NCBI RefSeq assembly: GCF_002934545.1
Contig: NZ_PTJA01000013.1
Coordinates: 1 to 64,000, forward strand
Length of the DNA: 64,000 bases
From: Lacrimispora xylanisolvens
Lineage (GTDB): Bacteria > Bacillota > Clostridia > Lachnospirales > Lachnospiraceae
Reading direction: 5' to 3'
In this document: in pieces, positions 34,090 to 42,615 of the stretch
How positions within the stretch are numbered: the stretch's first letter is position 1
Layout of the letters: every line of letters starts with the position of its first letter
Notes under the pieces: generated by a model
The model's input: only the letters and a program-made list of their open reading frames with translations
What the model was told of the DNA's origin: nothing
The model's database searches: none
Translations under genes and position numbers: made by a program

Positions 34090-35151
34090 CTACTCTATGA
34101 TCTTGTTATTCATACGGTATACGTATACCAGAATCTCAGCGACCATACCATAATATTCCGGAGGGATTGGTTCCCCCACTTTGGTACTGGCAAAAATCCC
34201 CCTTGCAAGAGGCTTGTTCTCCAGCACATAGATTCCATGTTCCTCGCCTATGGCCACAATCCTTAAAGCAAGTTCATCCTGGCCCTTGGCAAGCAGAACC
34301 GGTGCATTATCTTTTTCTATATCATAACGCAGCGCTACTGCAAAGTGGGTCGGATTTCGAATAATTACATCTGCAGTCGGAACTGACTGCATCATCCTGC
34401 TGCGGGCTCGTTCTCTTTGAATGTTCCGGATACGCCCTTTAATCTCCGGATTTCCTTCCGTCTGCTTGTATTCCTCTTTCATCTCCTGCTTTGACATCTT
34501 AATCTGGCGTTCATAATCCCACCACTGGTAGAAATAATCGAAGCCGGCGATTGCCAGGAATACAATTGATACTTTCATAACCATATCCATGATAGAATTT
34601 AAAACATAAACAGATGAATCCATTACATTCATATCAATGGTTCTGGCCACTGCTCTTAAATCACCTTTTATGATCTGATACAGAATGACTGAAAGTATAA
34701 TAATTTTAATCAGATTTTTAATAAGCTCTACCAGACTTTTTAAAGAGATAAGATTTTTAATCCCTTTAATCGGGTTCAGTCTTTCAAACTTAGGTGCCAT
34801 ATTACTTTTTGTAAATAGAAATCCTGTCTGTACACCAGTTCCAATCACTGCCAACGTAGTGGAGACAAGAATGATCGGTATCGCTGCTTTGGCAATCGCA
34901 ATCACCATATCCCAGAATATGCTGGTTGTATAATCTGAAATGGTATCTGCTACCGGAGCCAGACTGACATATTTGATCATATAATCCCGCATCGTCCGAT
35001 ACATAAGCGGAAATAACGCTTTCAACATCACGAAAGTTCCAAGAAGAGTCGCGATCATTACCACATCCTTACTAACAGCAACATGACCTTTTTTTCGTTC
35101 ATCTTTCCGTTTTTTCGGTGTGGCCTTCTCGGTTTTTGAACCATCTGCCAT
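34090..35151 (-). CDS. flhB: Flagellar type III export switch FlhB
   Basis: 353 residues with four membrane helices. The cytoplasmic tail carries the self-cleavage motif NPTH (266-269) within VIIRNPTHFAVALRYD. It switches export from rod/hook to filament substrates together with FliK. A second FlhB-tail protein without NPTH is encoded at 6858-7217. Confidence 0.96.
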   Translation of the reverse strand: MADGSKTEKATPKKRKDERKKGHVAVSKDVVMIATLLGTFVMLKALFPLMYRTMRDYMIKYVSLAPVADTISDYTTSIFWDMVIAIAKAAIPIILVSTTLAVIGTGVQTGFLFTKSNMAPKFERLNPIKGIKNLISLKSLVELIKNLIKIIILSVILYQIIKGDLRAVARTIDMNVMDSSVYVLNSIMDMVMKVSIVFLAIAGFDYFYQWWDYERQIKMSKQEMKEEYKQTEGNPEIKGRIRNIQRERARSRMMQSVPTADVIIRNPTHFAVALRYDIEKDNAPVLLAKGQDELALRIVAIGEEHGIYVLENKPLARGIFASTKVGEPIPPEYYGMVAEILVYVYRMNNKIIE

Positions 35152-35174
35152 TTCCGTTCATCACATCCTTTGCG

Positions 35175-35936
35175 TTATAAAATTCTGATCATATTCTCTA
35201 CGCCCAAAAGCATCTGACTGATTATAAAACCAACATAGTCAGACATAGGGGAAAATAAGAATATAAGCATTAATAAACCAACCAAAACTTTCGCCTGAAT
35301 GTTAACCACAAACACATTAATCTGGGGTATCACCTTCATCAGAATTCCCACTGCAATTTCTGTTATAAACTCAATTGCCATAATTGGAAAAGCAAATTTA
35401 ATTGCCATAACAATGCATTGAGTAAACACTTCCATCATCGCCCATGCTACTTTTGTACCTATGACAACCTGTCCATAAGGAACAATCTCCGAAGACTGGA
35501 TCAAAAGCTTAAACAACGCCAGATGACCGTCTACTGCAAAAAACAATAAGATAAAATATGCATGAAAGATACTTCCTGTAACGGCAACCTGTGCATTGCT
35601 CTGAGGGTCAAATACGGTGGCCATGGAAAGTCCCATCTGAAAATCAATAATTGTTCCCGCATATGTAATAATCATGAGAAACAGTTCCATGACAAATCCA
35701 ATCACATACCCCATGGCAAACTCTTTGATCAGAAGCACTGCATATTCAACGGAAGTAACCGGCTCCGGTACCTGCGAGGATGAAAATGAATATAGCAGAA
35801 GGGTGAATACCATAATCATACCGCCCTTTACAAAACCGGGTATATTCCGTCTTCCTAATATGGGATTCAGAAGTATAAAACCTGACATCCGCATGAAAAT
35901 CAGGGAGAAAAGCATCATCTGTCCTATATCCGGCAT
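35175..35936 (-). CDS. fliR: Flagellar type III export protein FliR
   Basis: 253 residues, hydrophobic, about six membrane segments. Typical motifs are FMRMSGFILLNPILGRRNIPGFVKGG and PQINVFVVNIQAKVLVGL. It forms the FliPQR export gate with FliP and FliQ. It is not fused to flhB, unlike in some Clostridia. Confidence 0.94.
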   Translation of the reverse strand: MPDIGQMMLFSLIFMRMSGFILLNPILGRRNIPGFVKGGMIMVFTLLLYSFSSSQVPEPVTSVEYAVLLIKEFAMGYVIGFVMELFLMIITYAGTIIDFQMGLSMATVFDPQSNAQVAVTGSIFHAYFILLFFAVDGHLALFKLLIQSSEIVPYGQVVIGTKVAWAMMEVFTQCIVMAIKFAFPIMAIEFITEIAVGILMKVIPQINVFVVNIQAKVLVGLLMLIFLFSPMSDYVGFIISQMLLGVENMIRIL

Positions 35937-35962
35937 TTAACTCTTCCTTTCGTCTGTCTAAC

Positions 35963-36223
35963 CTACCCCAGCATGGTATTGAATACATGTATGGTAAAAT
36001 CACTAAGGGTCTTCATCATATTACTGCCCATCATCAAAAGAATGAGACCTACAACAAGTAACTTGGGCACAAAGGTTATGGTCTGTTCATGAATCTGGGT
36101 TGCTGCCTGCAGTATGGAAATGAGAATACCGATGATCATACTGACCACCAGAACCGGGCCTGCCAGCTTAACGGCTGCTCCAAACATTTCGTACATCAGG
36201 CTGCTGATTGCAACGTCTGTCAT
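35963..36223 (-). CDS. fliQ: Flagellar type III export protein FliQ
   Basis: 86 residues, two membrane helices, with the family motif GILISILQAATQIHEQTITFVPKLL. It is part of the FliPQR gate. Start 36223 is used because GGGAGGAATT lies just before it; the upstream ATG at 36241 is in front of that site. Confidence 0.94.
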   Translation of the reverse strand: MTDVAISSLMYEMFGAAVKLAGPVLVVSMIIGILISILQAATQIHEQTITFVPKLLVVGLILLMMGSNMMKTLSDFTIHVFNTMLG

Positions 36224-36240
36224 AAGAATTCCTCCCGTCA

Positions 36241-36900
36241 TTAATGAAAGCTTTTAACAAGGTTTGTAAATAATAACTCCCAGCCATTTACTGTGACAAA
36301 TAACAGCAGCTTAAATGGAAGTGAAATCATGGCGGGTGGCAGCATTACCATACCCATTGACATCAGTGTACTGGAAACAACAATATCCACCAGCATAAAT
36401 GGGAGAAAAATCATAAAACCAGCCGTGAAAGCCCGTTTTAACTCCGACGTCATAAATGATGGAATGACTACAGTCATTGGTAAATCTTCGATGTTTTCCG
36501 CTTTTTCCGTATGAGATAAATCTACGAACAGATTTAAAGTACTTGTTTCGGTCTGTTTCAGCATAAAACGCTTCATGGGAATCTGAGCCCGTTTCAATGC
36601 CTCCGACTGGTTTATCTCTTCTTTTATGTAAGGCTGGTAAGCCTGGGTATTAATGTCTTTTATAACCGGATCCATGATAAACAAAGTTAAAAATAACGCA
36701 ATGCCCACCAAAACAATATTAGGGGGCGTCTGCTGTACACCAAGTGCATTCCTTGTAAAAGACAGGATGATGATGATTCTGGTAAAAGAAGTCATCATAA
36801 CCAGTATGGAAGGCAGCAGTGATATGATGGTCAGAATGAGGAAAAGTTCCAGGGTTGGCACCCTGCCTCCATTAATGTTAACTAAGGCATCTGTATTCAT
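36241..36900 (-). CDS. fliP: Flagellar type III export protein FliP
   Basis: 219 residues, slightly short for the family. It has the motifs TSFTRIIIILSFTRNALG and PFMLVDIVVSSTLMSMGMVMLPP. FliP in many bacteria starts with a cleaved signal; here the first 16 residues are polar and no such extension is seen. It is part of the FliPQR gate. Confidence 0.95.
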   Translation of the reverse strand: MNTDALVNINGGRVPTLELFLILTIISLLPSILVMMTSFTRIIIILSFTRNALGVQQTPPNIVLVGIALFLTLFIMDPVIKDINTQAYQPYIKEEINQSEALKRAQIPMKRFMLKQTETSTLNLFVDLSHTEKAENIEDLPMTVVIPSFMTSELKRAFTAGFMIFLPFMLVDIVVSSTLMSMGMVMLPPAMISLPFKLLLFVTVNGWELLFTNLVKSFH

Positions 36901-36910
36901 TCTGCTCCTC

Positions 36911-37267
36911 CTACAAGTCTTTCCGGTTTTTATCCGTATATTTTTTCAGAATGCTGATAAAATCAGGGTATCCATCTCCGGTTTGAGGATTTGGGATATC
37001 CAGGCTTTTTTGAATATCCTCCTCCGTCAGTTCTGCCAGAACGGTAATCTGTGAAGAAGCAATACCAATGAGAAAATAATGACTGCCTGCGCGAACAACC
37101 GCAATCGCCTTATCCTGCCCAAGGGGTAGCCTGTCTAACATCTGCATATAATTCCCCCCGCGTTTTAATCCCATCCCTTTTCCTATACTTTTCGTAAAAA
37201 TATAACTTAAGTATAGAATCAGAATGGTAATAATCAGTACCGACATCAGACTGATCACACTGTTCAT
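36911..37267 (-). CDS. fliO: FliO/FliZ-like membrane protein
   Basis: 118 residues. One N-terminal membrane helix (about 4-24) is followed by a small cytoplasmic beta domain (LPLGQDKAIAVVRAGSHYFLIGIASSQITVLAEL). FliO helps FliP assemble. The position between fliY and fliP supports the call. Confidence 0.88.
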   Translation of the reverse strand: MNSVISLMSVLIITILILYLSYIFTKSIGKGMGLKRGGNYMQMLDRLPLGQDKAIAVVRAGSHYFLIGIASSQITVLAELTEEDIQKSLDIPNPQTGDGYPDFISILKKYTDKNRKDL

Positions 37268-37284
37268 CTACAGGCACTTCCTCT

Positions 37285-38676
37285 CTATTCAACGCTCTTT
37301 TTAATGATCTCCGTAATACGAATACCAAAATTGTCATCAACCACTACTACGTCGCCTTTCGCAATGCATCTTCCATTTACATACAAATCTACCTGCTCAC
37401 CAGCAAGTTTGTCTAAAATAACAAGAGATCCTTTTGTAAATTCAAGTATATCTTTTACCAGTTTTCTTGTTCTGCCGATTTCTACTGAAACCTCTAACGG
37501 TACTCCCATGATCAGTTCACGGTTTTCCTCCTGCTCCTCATAGCTTACCGGTCCTTCTGCAAGATTATTCTGGGGTACCGGCTTCACATTGATGGTCTTT
37601 GGCTCTGGAGCATCTTTTTTCGGTGTATTCGTCTGTGAATTCTGCATCTGCAGAATCATCTGCTGCATCTGATTAATCATTTGCTGCTGCATCTGCATCT
37701 GATTCATCATCTGCTGTACAGAAGAATTGTCTATGCCTGCTGGCTGGCTTGTCATAACCGGCATGGATACTGCAGGTTGAGAAACTGGCGTTGGCGTTGG
37801 CGTTGGTGCTGGTATTGGTGTTGGTGTTGGCGAAGGTGCTGGTGACACATTGTCTGAAGCATTACTGCCGTTTAACAGCATCTCTATTTCCTCCTGAGAC
37901 AAAATACCGCCTGAAGACTCCTGCTTTGGAGACACCTGCGGCTGCGGCTGCGGTTCAGGAGCTGAACTGCCCGCAAGAAGTTTCTCAATTTCTTCCTGGG
38001 ATAAAATACCTCCAGATGATGCCGGAGCAGAAGCAGGCTGGGAAACAGGCTCAGGTACAGGTTCTTCTTCCGGTTCACTGTCAACCTGTGGGAAAAATCC
38101 TGCAACCAGTTCCTTTGCAAGAGCTGGCGGCATTACGTTTATAAATTCACTCGCCATCTGATCCGCTATTTTCAAATTAAAACCAACCACAACCATTAAG
38201 TCTTCATCATGGTAGTATTTTTCTTTGAAATCTCCCACATCTTCTATTTCAAAAGATGTCGGCGTTGAAATGTTGACAGTCTTACTTAAAAATTCACTGA
38301 GCGCGGTTGCAGAAGCGCCCATCATCTGATTCATAACTTCACAGATCGCGCTGATATTTAATTCATTTAATTCAAAATCCTCTTCCGGGGTTTCCGTTCC
38401 CATCAGCATATCTACAATAACCTTAACATCATGCTTTTTCAGGAGCATAATATTGCTTCCGCTAAGACCTGCAATATAAGTAATTTCCACACCCACTGCC
38501 GGTTCCAGGTTTGATATTTCAAACTCACTCTTAGATAATACCCTTACTACAGGTGTGGTGATATCAACTCTGGCATTGAGCATGGTAGATACTGCAGTGG
38601 CTGAGGCACCCAGGCTTATGTTTAGTATTTCACCTATGGCATCAATCTCAAATGCGCTAAAATTCTTCGAATCCAT
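37285..38676 (-). CDS. fliY: Motor switch/CheY-P phosphatase FliY with two CheY-binding motifs
   Basis: 463 residues. The N-terminal CheC-like domain (1-200) has both half sites intact (D12-E16-N19-P42 and S109-E113-N116-P139). The long linker holds two near-identical copies of a FliM-type CheY-binding peptide, SGGILSQEEIEKLLAGS (221-237) and SGGILSQEEIEMLLNGS (255-271). A Pro-Thr repeat (about 279-300) and a Met/Gln-rich helix (about 319-346) follow. The C-terminal SpoA domain (about 385-460) is the FliN part of the C-ring. It lies between flgC and fliO; cheY is on the far side of flgC. Confidence 0.95.
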   Translation of the reverse strand: MDSKNFSAFEIDAIGEILNISLGASATAVSTMLNARVDITTPVVRVLSKSEFEISNLEPAVGVEITYIAGLSGSNIMLLKKHDVKVIVDMLMGTETPEEDFELNELNISAICEVMNQMMGASATALSEFLSKTVNISTPTSFEIEDVGDFKEKYYHDEDLMVVVGFNLKIADQMASEFINVMPPALAKELVAGFFPQVDSEPEEEPVPEPVSQPASAPASSGGILSQEEIEKLLAGSSAPEPQPQPQVSPKQESSGGILSQEEIEMLLNGSNASDNVSPAPSPTPTPIPAPTPTPTPVSQPAVSMPVMTSQPAGIDNSSVQQMMNQMQMQQQMINQMQQMILQMQNSQTNTPKKDAPEPKTINVKPVPQNNLAEGPVSYEEQEENRELIMGVPLEVSVEIGRTRKLVKDILEFTKGSLVILDKLAGEQVDLYVNGRCIAKGDVVVVDDNFGIRITEIIKKSVE

Positions 38677-38726
38677 ACAACTTTTCTCCCTTTATACTCA
38701 TTTAGCCCTCTATGCCATATTTTACC

Positions 38727-39173
38727 TTATTTCCCAATCTCCAATGCCTTGGAAGCCATCATTTTTATGGCATTAAATGCGGTTATATTGGCTTCATAGG
38801 ACCGGGTTGCAGACATGCTGTCCACTGTTTCCTTTATCAGATCCACATTTGGCATCTGTACATAGCCGTTCTCATCTGCATCCGGATGTTCCGGGTCGTA
38901 AACGGATTTCAAAGGACTGGTATCTTCCACTACCTGTGATACCTTAACTCCCCCCGCGCTCTCCTGGCGACTCTTACCTGCTGCATTCATTAAGGTTCTG
39001 CGGAAATTATTTTCAGTCTGTGCTTCAAGGACCACCATTCTTCTGCGGTATGGGCCACCGGTAGCCGTTCTGGTGGTATCGATATTTGCGATATTTTGTG
39101 ATGCAATATCAAGTCTGAGACGCTGTGCTGTCATAGCAGACGCACTGATATTCATCGAGCTTAAAAACGACAT
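38727..39173 (-). CDS. flgC: Proximal rod protein FlgC, displaced from flgB
   Basis: 148 residues. FlgC is clear from SSMNISASAMTAQRLRLDIASQNIANIDTT, YVQMPNVDLIKETVDSM and SYEANITAFNAIKMMASKAL. It forms part of the rod with FlgB and FlgF. In most Firmicutes flgC lies directly between flgB and fliE; here it is some 13 kb away, between cheY and fliY. The start at 39173 follows GAGGAGGG; the TTG at 39188 lies in front of that site. Confidence 0.95.
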   Translation of the reverse strand: MSFLSSMNISASAMTAQRLRLDIASQNIANIDTTRTATGGPYRRRMVVLEAQTENNFRRTLMNAAGKSRQESAGGVKVSQVVEDTSPLKSVYDPEHPDADENGYVQMPNVDLIKETVDSMSATRSYEANITAFNAIKMMASKALEIGK

Positions 39174-39197
39174 TTGTACCCTCCTCAATGAATCAGC

Positions 39198-39557
39198 TTA
39201 GCCGATAATACCAGTAACTGTCTTTAAAATTCTGTCTGGTTTAAATGGCTTAACAATAAAGTCCTTTGCTCCTGATTTAATGGCTTCAATAACCATGCTT
39301 TCCTGTCCCATCGCGGAGCACATAACAACGACTGCATTGGGATCTTTTGCTTTAATTGCCTTTAATGCTTCCAGTCCATCCATATTGGGCATGGTAATGT
39401 CCATGATGATAAGATCAGGACTGATCTCTGTAAACATCTGTACAGCCTGAGCTCCGTCAGCTGCTTCATACAGGTCGGTATATCCGTTCTTTGTCAGAGT
39501 GTCCTTAATCATCATTCTCATAAATGCTGCATCATCTACTAATAATATTTTTGCCAT
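39198..39557 (-). CDS. cheY: Chemotaxis response regulator CheY
   Basis: 119 residues, a single receiver domain with D8/D9, phospho-acceptor D53 (IMDITMP) and K103 (VKPF). CheY-P binds the N-terminal peptide of FliM and probably the two matching peptides in FliY. It is separated from fliY by flgC. Confidence 0.96.
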   Translation of the reverse strand: MAKILLVDDAAFMRMMIKDTLTKNGYTDLYEAADGAQAVQMFTEISPDLIIMDITMPNMDGLEALKAIKAKDPNAVVVMCSAMGQESMVIEAIKSGAKDFIVKPFKPDRILKTVTGIIG

Positions 39558-39605
39558 TTTCTACATCTCCTTTATTATCCTATAATTCTTTATGTAATCC
39601 CTGAC

Positions 39606-40646
39606 TCAGCTTTCACTGGTCTGGTAATTTCCATTTTCATCCTGATCATCAATTTTAACAGCCACCTCATCGATTTTAACAGCGACGTTCCGCTTATGAA
39701 CACCCAGCTGACCCTTAAACCATGGCTGACCTTCCACATAAAGCTTGACATCAGATTCTTTTGGCGTATTTAAATTGATTACATCTCCAACATGTAGATT
39801 ATATACATCATCGAGCGAAATTGAGGTATCACCCAACTGTGCTCTGACAAGCATATCTGAAGATTTAATACTCTGCATAATCTCTCTCTTATTATCCTGG
39901 CTATTCGCCTCTTCACCCATGGCACTGTGCTTACGCTTGTCCATAATATCAAAAATATTCATGAGAAGCGATCCTGGAATGCAGACATTCAGCCTTCCTG
40001 AACACTCTTTCATATCTACATCGATCACTACAATAACAATGGTCTCATCCACACCAATTTCCTGAAACATACTTGGATTTTCTTCCAGCCTTGTCAATTC
40101 GAACTTTAAATTGATATAACTGGACCAGGAGTCCTTTAAAGCACCGATTATATATTGAATCACTCTGTGATACAATGCCATTTCAATTTCCGTATATGTA
40201 TAGGATTCGTCTACTTTCACATCAGTTCCCACACCTCCCAGCATACGGTCGATTAAATTGAGCATCAGCGTCATACTTGCATTAATAAGAAGGGGAGGGT
40301 TTTTACTGTTGTTGGGCAGAGTTACATTAACTACAGTAAGAATATCATTATCACTAAGTGCGTTGCCGAACTCATAATACCTTTGTTCCTCAACTGTAAC
40401 TACGGACAATTCACTGGATGTCCGAAATATGCTGCTAATCTGGGAGCCTGCTATTCTGGAATAATTGTCGAATATACTTTTTAAAATTTTCAGTCTGTCC
40501 TTGGTAAATTTCTTCGGACTGTAAAAATCATATTTCCGGTATTTTACTTCATTTTCCTTTTTCTCAATCTCATCAATAGGCTCATCAGTTCCGCTTAAGG
40601 AATTGAGCAACGCATCGATTTGACTTTGGGATAATACTTCAGCCAT
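39606..40646 (-). CDS. fliM: Flagellar motor switch protein FliM
   Basis: 346 residues. The N-terminal CheY-binding peptide is VLSQSQIDALLNSL (residues 4-17). The middle CheC-like domain (about 40-240) lacks the phosphatase residues, and the C-terminal SpoA domain follows (about 250-330). The start at 40646 is preceded by GGGAG at 8 bases; the GTG at 40655 is too close to that site. It directly follows motB, with no fliL between. Confidence 0.96.
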   Translation of the reverse strand: MAEVLSQSQIDALLNSLSGTDEPIDEIEKKENEVKYRKYDFYSPKKFTKDRLKILKSIFDNYSRIAGSQISSIFRTSSELSVVTVEEQRYYEFGNALSDNDILTVVNVTLPNNSKNPPLLINASMTLMLNLIDRMLGGVGTDVKVDESYTYTEIEMALYHRVIQYIIGALKDSWSSYINLKFELTRLEENPSMFQEIGVDETIVIVVIDVDMKECSGRLNVCIPGSLLMNIFDIMDKRKHSAMGEEANSQDNKREIMQSIKSSDMLVRAQLGDTSISLDDVYNLHVGDVINLNTPKESDVKLYVEGQPWFKGQLGVHKRNVAVKIDEVAVKIDDQDENGNYQTSES

Positions 40647-40668
40647 TTGTTTCACTCCCGCTTTTTAT

Positions 40669-41454
40669 TTAATTGCCCGCATTGTTCTGACTATTGTGAT
40701 ACACCTGATTGTAATATTCCTCCAGGGTCTTTTCAACCGTATCGTTTTTCGTTATCAAAATTTCAACACGGCGGTTTTTTGCACGTCCGTCTTCGGTATC
40801 AAACGGTGCGATAGGGCGAAACTGTCCAAAACTCATCCCTACCAGTTTTTCCGGTGAAACAGCGTTTTGGCTCTACAGAAAGATTATTACCTCTGCGGAA
40901 CGCTGTGCAGACAACATACGGTCATTACGAATGTTATTGGCTCTCTCTGGGTTCCCCTGTGAGGTATGTCCCAGCACCTGAACTTCCTTAATATTGTCAT
41001 TGGCCTGCGCCATCGAAGCTGCAAATTCACTCAGGACATCTTTGCCTTCCTGTCTGAGAACAGAACTGTCCCCATCAAAAAATACTTTATCACGAAATGA
41101 GATAAATGTGAAGCCATCTCCCCTTGTAATTTCGACAGAATCCTGCATATTTCGATCATCGACTACTTTCTTAAGCATCAGATATAATTCATCAAAATCT
41201 GTGCTTTCTCCTCCGGAAGCGGGGCTTCCTTTTAGTTCCCCATCTCCTTCACCGACTTTTGCATTTAATACTACCTGATCCGATGACTGAGCAGCACTTG
41301 GATTAAAACTCTCTACCAGAAGCTTCCATTTTGTCTGATCGACAGAAGACATTGAATACAGAAGAACAAAAAAGCAAAGCAACAATGTTACCATGTCTCC
41401 ATATGTATCCATCCAGCTTCCAAGCTCTTCCGGCTTTTTATCTTTCTTTATCAT
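40669..41454 (-). pseudogene. motB: motB interrupted by an in-frame TAG
   Basis: The 261-codon frame is open except for TAG at codon 194 (40873-40875). Before it, the protein has the MotB plug and membrane helix with proton-binding D20 (DTYGDMVTLLLCFFVLLYS) and most of the OmpA-like domain. After it, the same frame continues with SQNAVSPEKLVGMSFGQFRP and the family motif NRRVEI (227-232), then TAA at 40669. A C-to-T change of CAG to TAG explains it. The 193-residue product would lack the end of the peptidoglycan-binding domain, so the stator should fail. The rest of the gene shows no decay, so the change looks recent. motA and fliM flank it normally. Confidence 0.9.
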
Positions 41455-41504
41455 TTAATCACCTGTTTCCCTGTTTAAAACAGCATCATTAATTTTCTGG
41501 CCTG

Positions 41505-42314
41505 TTAAGAAGATGTTTCACTTGCTCCTCCGCCAGACCTTTTCTTTGCTATCTTATTCTGCTGAGCCTGAGAAAGATAAGATAAAAGCTTTTCTTCAAG
41601 GTATTTCGGGTTATCGCCTGCCTGAATGGACAGAACACCTTCAATTATAATCTGCTTATATAGGAATTCCTCATCGTTTCGTATACGGAGTTTTTTGGCC
41701 ATAGGACCAAAGAGCAAGTGTGCCAGAACGCAGCCGTAAAATGTGGTTATAAGAGCAACTGACATGTCCGCTCCTAATGAGTTTGATCCTCCGGCTTCCA
41801 TATTCATACTCTTAAGCATGTTTACTAAACCTACAAGCGTACCAATCATACCAAACGCGGGGGCTACGGAAGTACCTTTCTCATACATGCTGACATCCTG
41901 TTCATGCCGGTCGGACATGGCGGAAACCTCACTCTCCAGCATTTCTCTAATCTTATCCGCATCCATAGCATCTACAATCAGCATGATGCTCTGCTTGAGA
42001 AAGGGATCCTTAATGCCGTTGGCCTGCTCTTCCAAAACCAAAAGACCTTTTTTTCTTGCTGTTTTAGCCATATCAACCATGATGTCAATTACTTTCTCTG
42101 CATCATATCTTTTGGGATTCAGCATAATCCCCACATGCTTCGGTATTTGTGCCAGAGTCTTAAACGGATAACTGGCGATCAACGCTGCTACAGTACCGCC
42201 TACAACAATAATTACACTTGGTATATCAATAAAATTTCCGATTTTTTCAAATGTAATTCCATAAACGATAAGGATAACTCCCATTATCCAACCTACAATC
42301 AACGAAATGTCCAT
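41505..42314 (-). CDS. motA: Flagellar stator protein MotA
   Basis: 269 residues, four membrane helices. The conserved stretch GTSVAPAFGMIGTLVGLVNMLKSM and the cytoplasmic loop with the charged residues that contact FliG are present. It forms the proton channel with MotB. It is intact, unlike motB, which follows 50 bases later. Confidence 0.95.
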   Translation of the reverse strand: MDISLIVGWIMGVILIVYGITFEKIGNFIDIPSVIIVVGGTVAALIASYPFKTLAQIPKHVGIMLNPKRYDAEKVIDIMVDMAKTARKKGLLVLEEQANGIKDPFLKQSIMLIVDAMDADKIREMLESEVSAMSDRHEQDVSMYEKGTSVAPAFGMIGTLVGLVNMLKSMNMEAGGSNSLGADMSVALITTFYGCVLAHLLFGPMAKKLRIRNDEEFLYKQIIIEGVLSIQAGDNPKYLEEKLLSYLSQAQQNKIAKKRSGGGASETSS

Positions 42315-42347
42315 GAATAACCTCCAACCATCCAGGTCGCTCCCGGA

Positions 42348-42551
42348 TTACTCTTTCCTCTTTTGTGCGCGTGCATAAATCTGAGCATTAAACTCAATTA
42401 CCCTGTCTATAATTTCTTCAATACTTTCTTTCACCACATAATGCTTCCCGCTTATCAGGATCACATTGGATTCCGGTATGGATTCCACCCGCTCAATCTG
42501 TGTGCAGTTTATAATGAATTCCTCGTCATTCAGTCGTGTAAGTCGAATCAT
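42348..42551 (-). CDS. flbD: Flagellar protein FlbD/SwrD
   Basis: 67 residues matching the small FlbD family (MIRLTRLNDEEFIINCTQIERVE, VILISGKHYVVKESIEEII). It lies between flgE and motA as usual. In B. subtilis SwrD raises motor power through the stator; the exact mechanism is unknown. Confidence 0.93.
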   Translation of the reverse strand: MIRLTRLNDEEFIINCTQIERVESIPESNVILISGKHYVVKESIEEIIDRVIEFNAQIYARAQKRKE

Positions 42552-42569
42552 ATATTACCTCTCCTTATG

Positions 42570-42600
42570 TCCGGAGAGACAAAGTGAATGCCTCTCCGGA
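42570..42600 (-). other. Hairpin after flgE
   Basis: A perfect 9-bp stem, TCCGGAGAG/CTCTCCGGA (42570-42578 with 42592-42600), 13-base loop, begins 15 bases after the flgE stop. No U-run follows, so it is more likely a 3'-end stabiliser than a terminator. Confidence 0.5.
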
Positions 42601-42615
42601 TGATTGTGGAACAAA

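Noticed and set aside
40860-40880. Frameshift or programmed recoding in motB
   Set aside because: The frame is the same on both sides of the TAG; one base change explains it. No slippery sequence is seen, and TAG is a normal stop in fapA.
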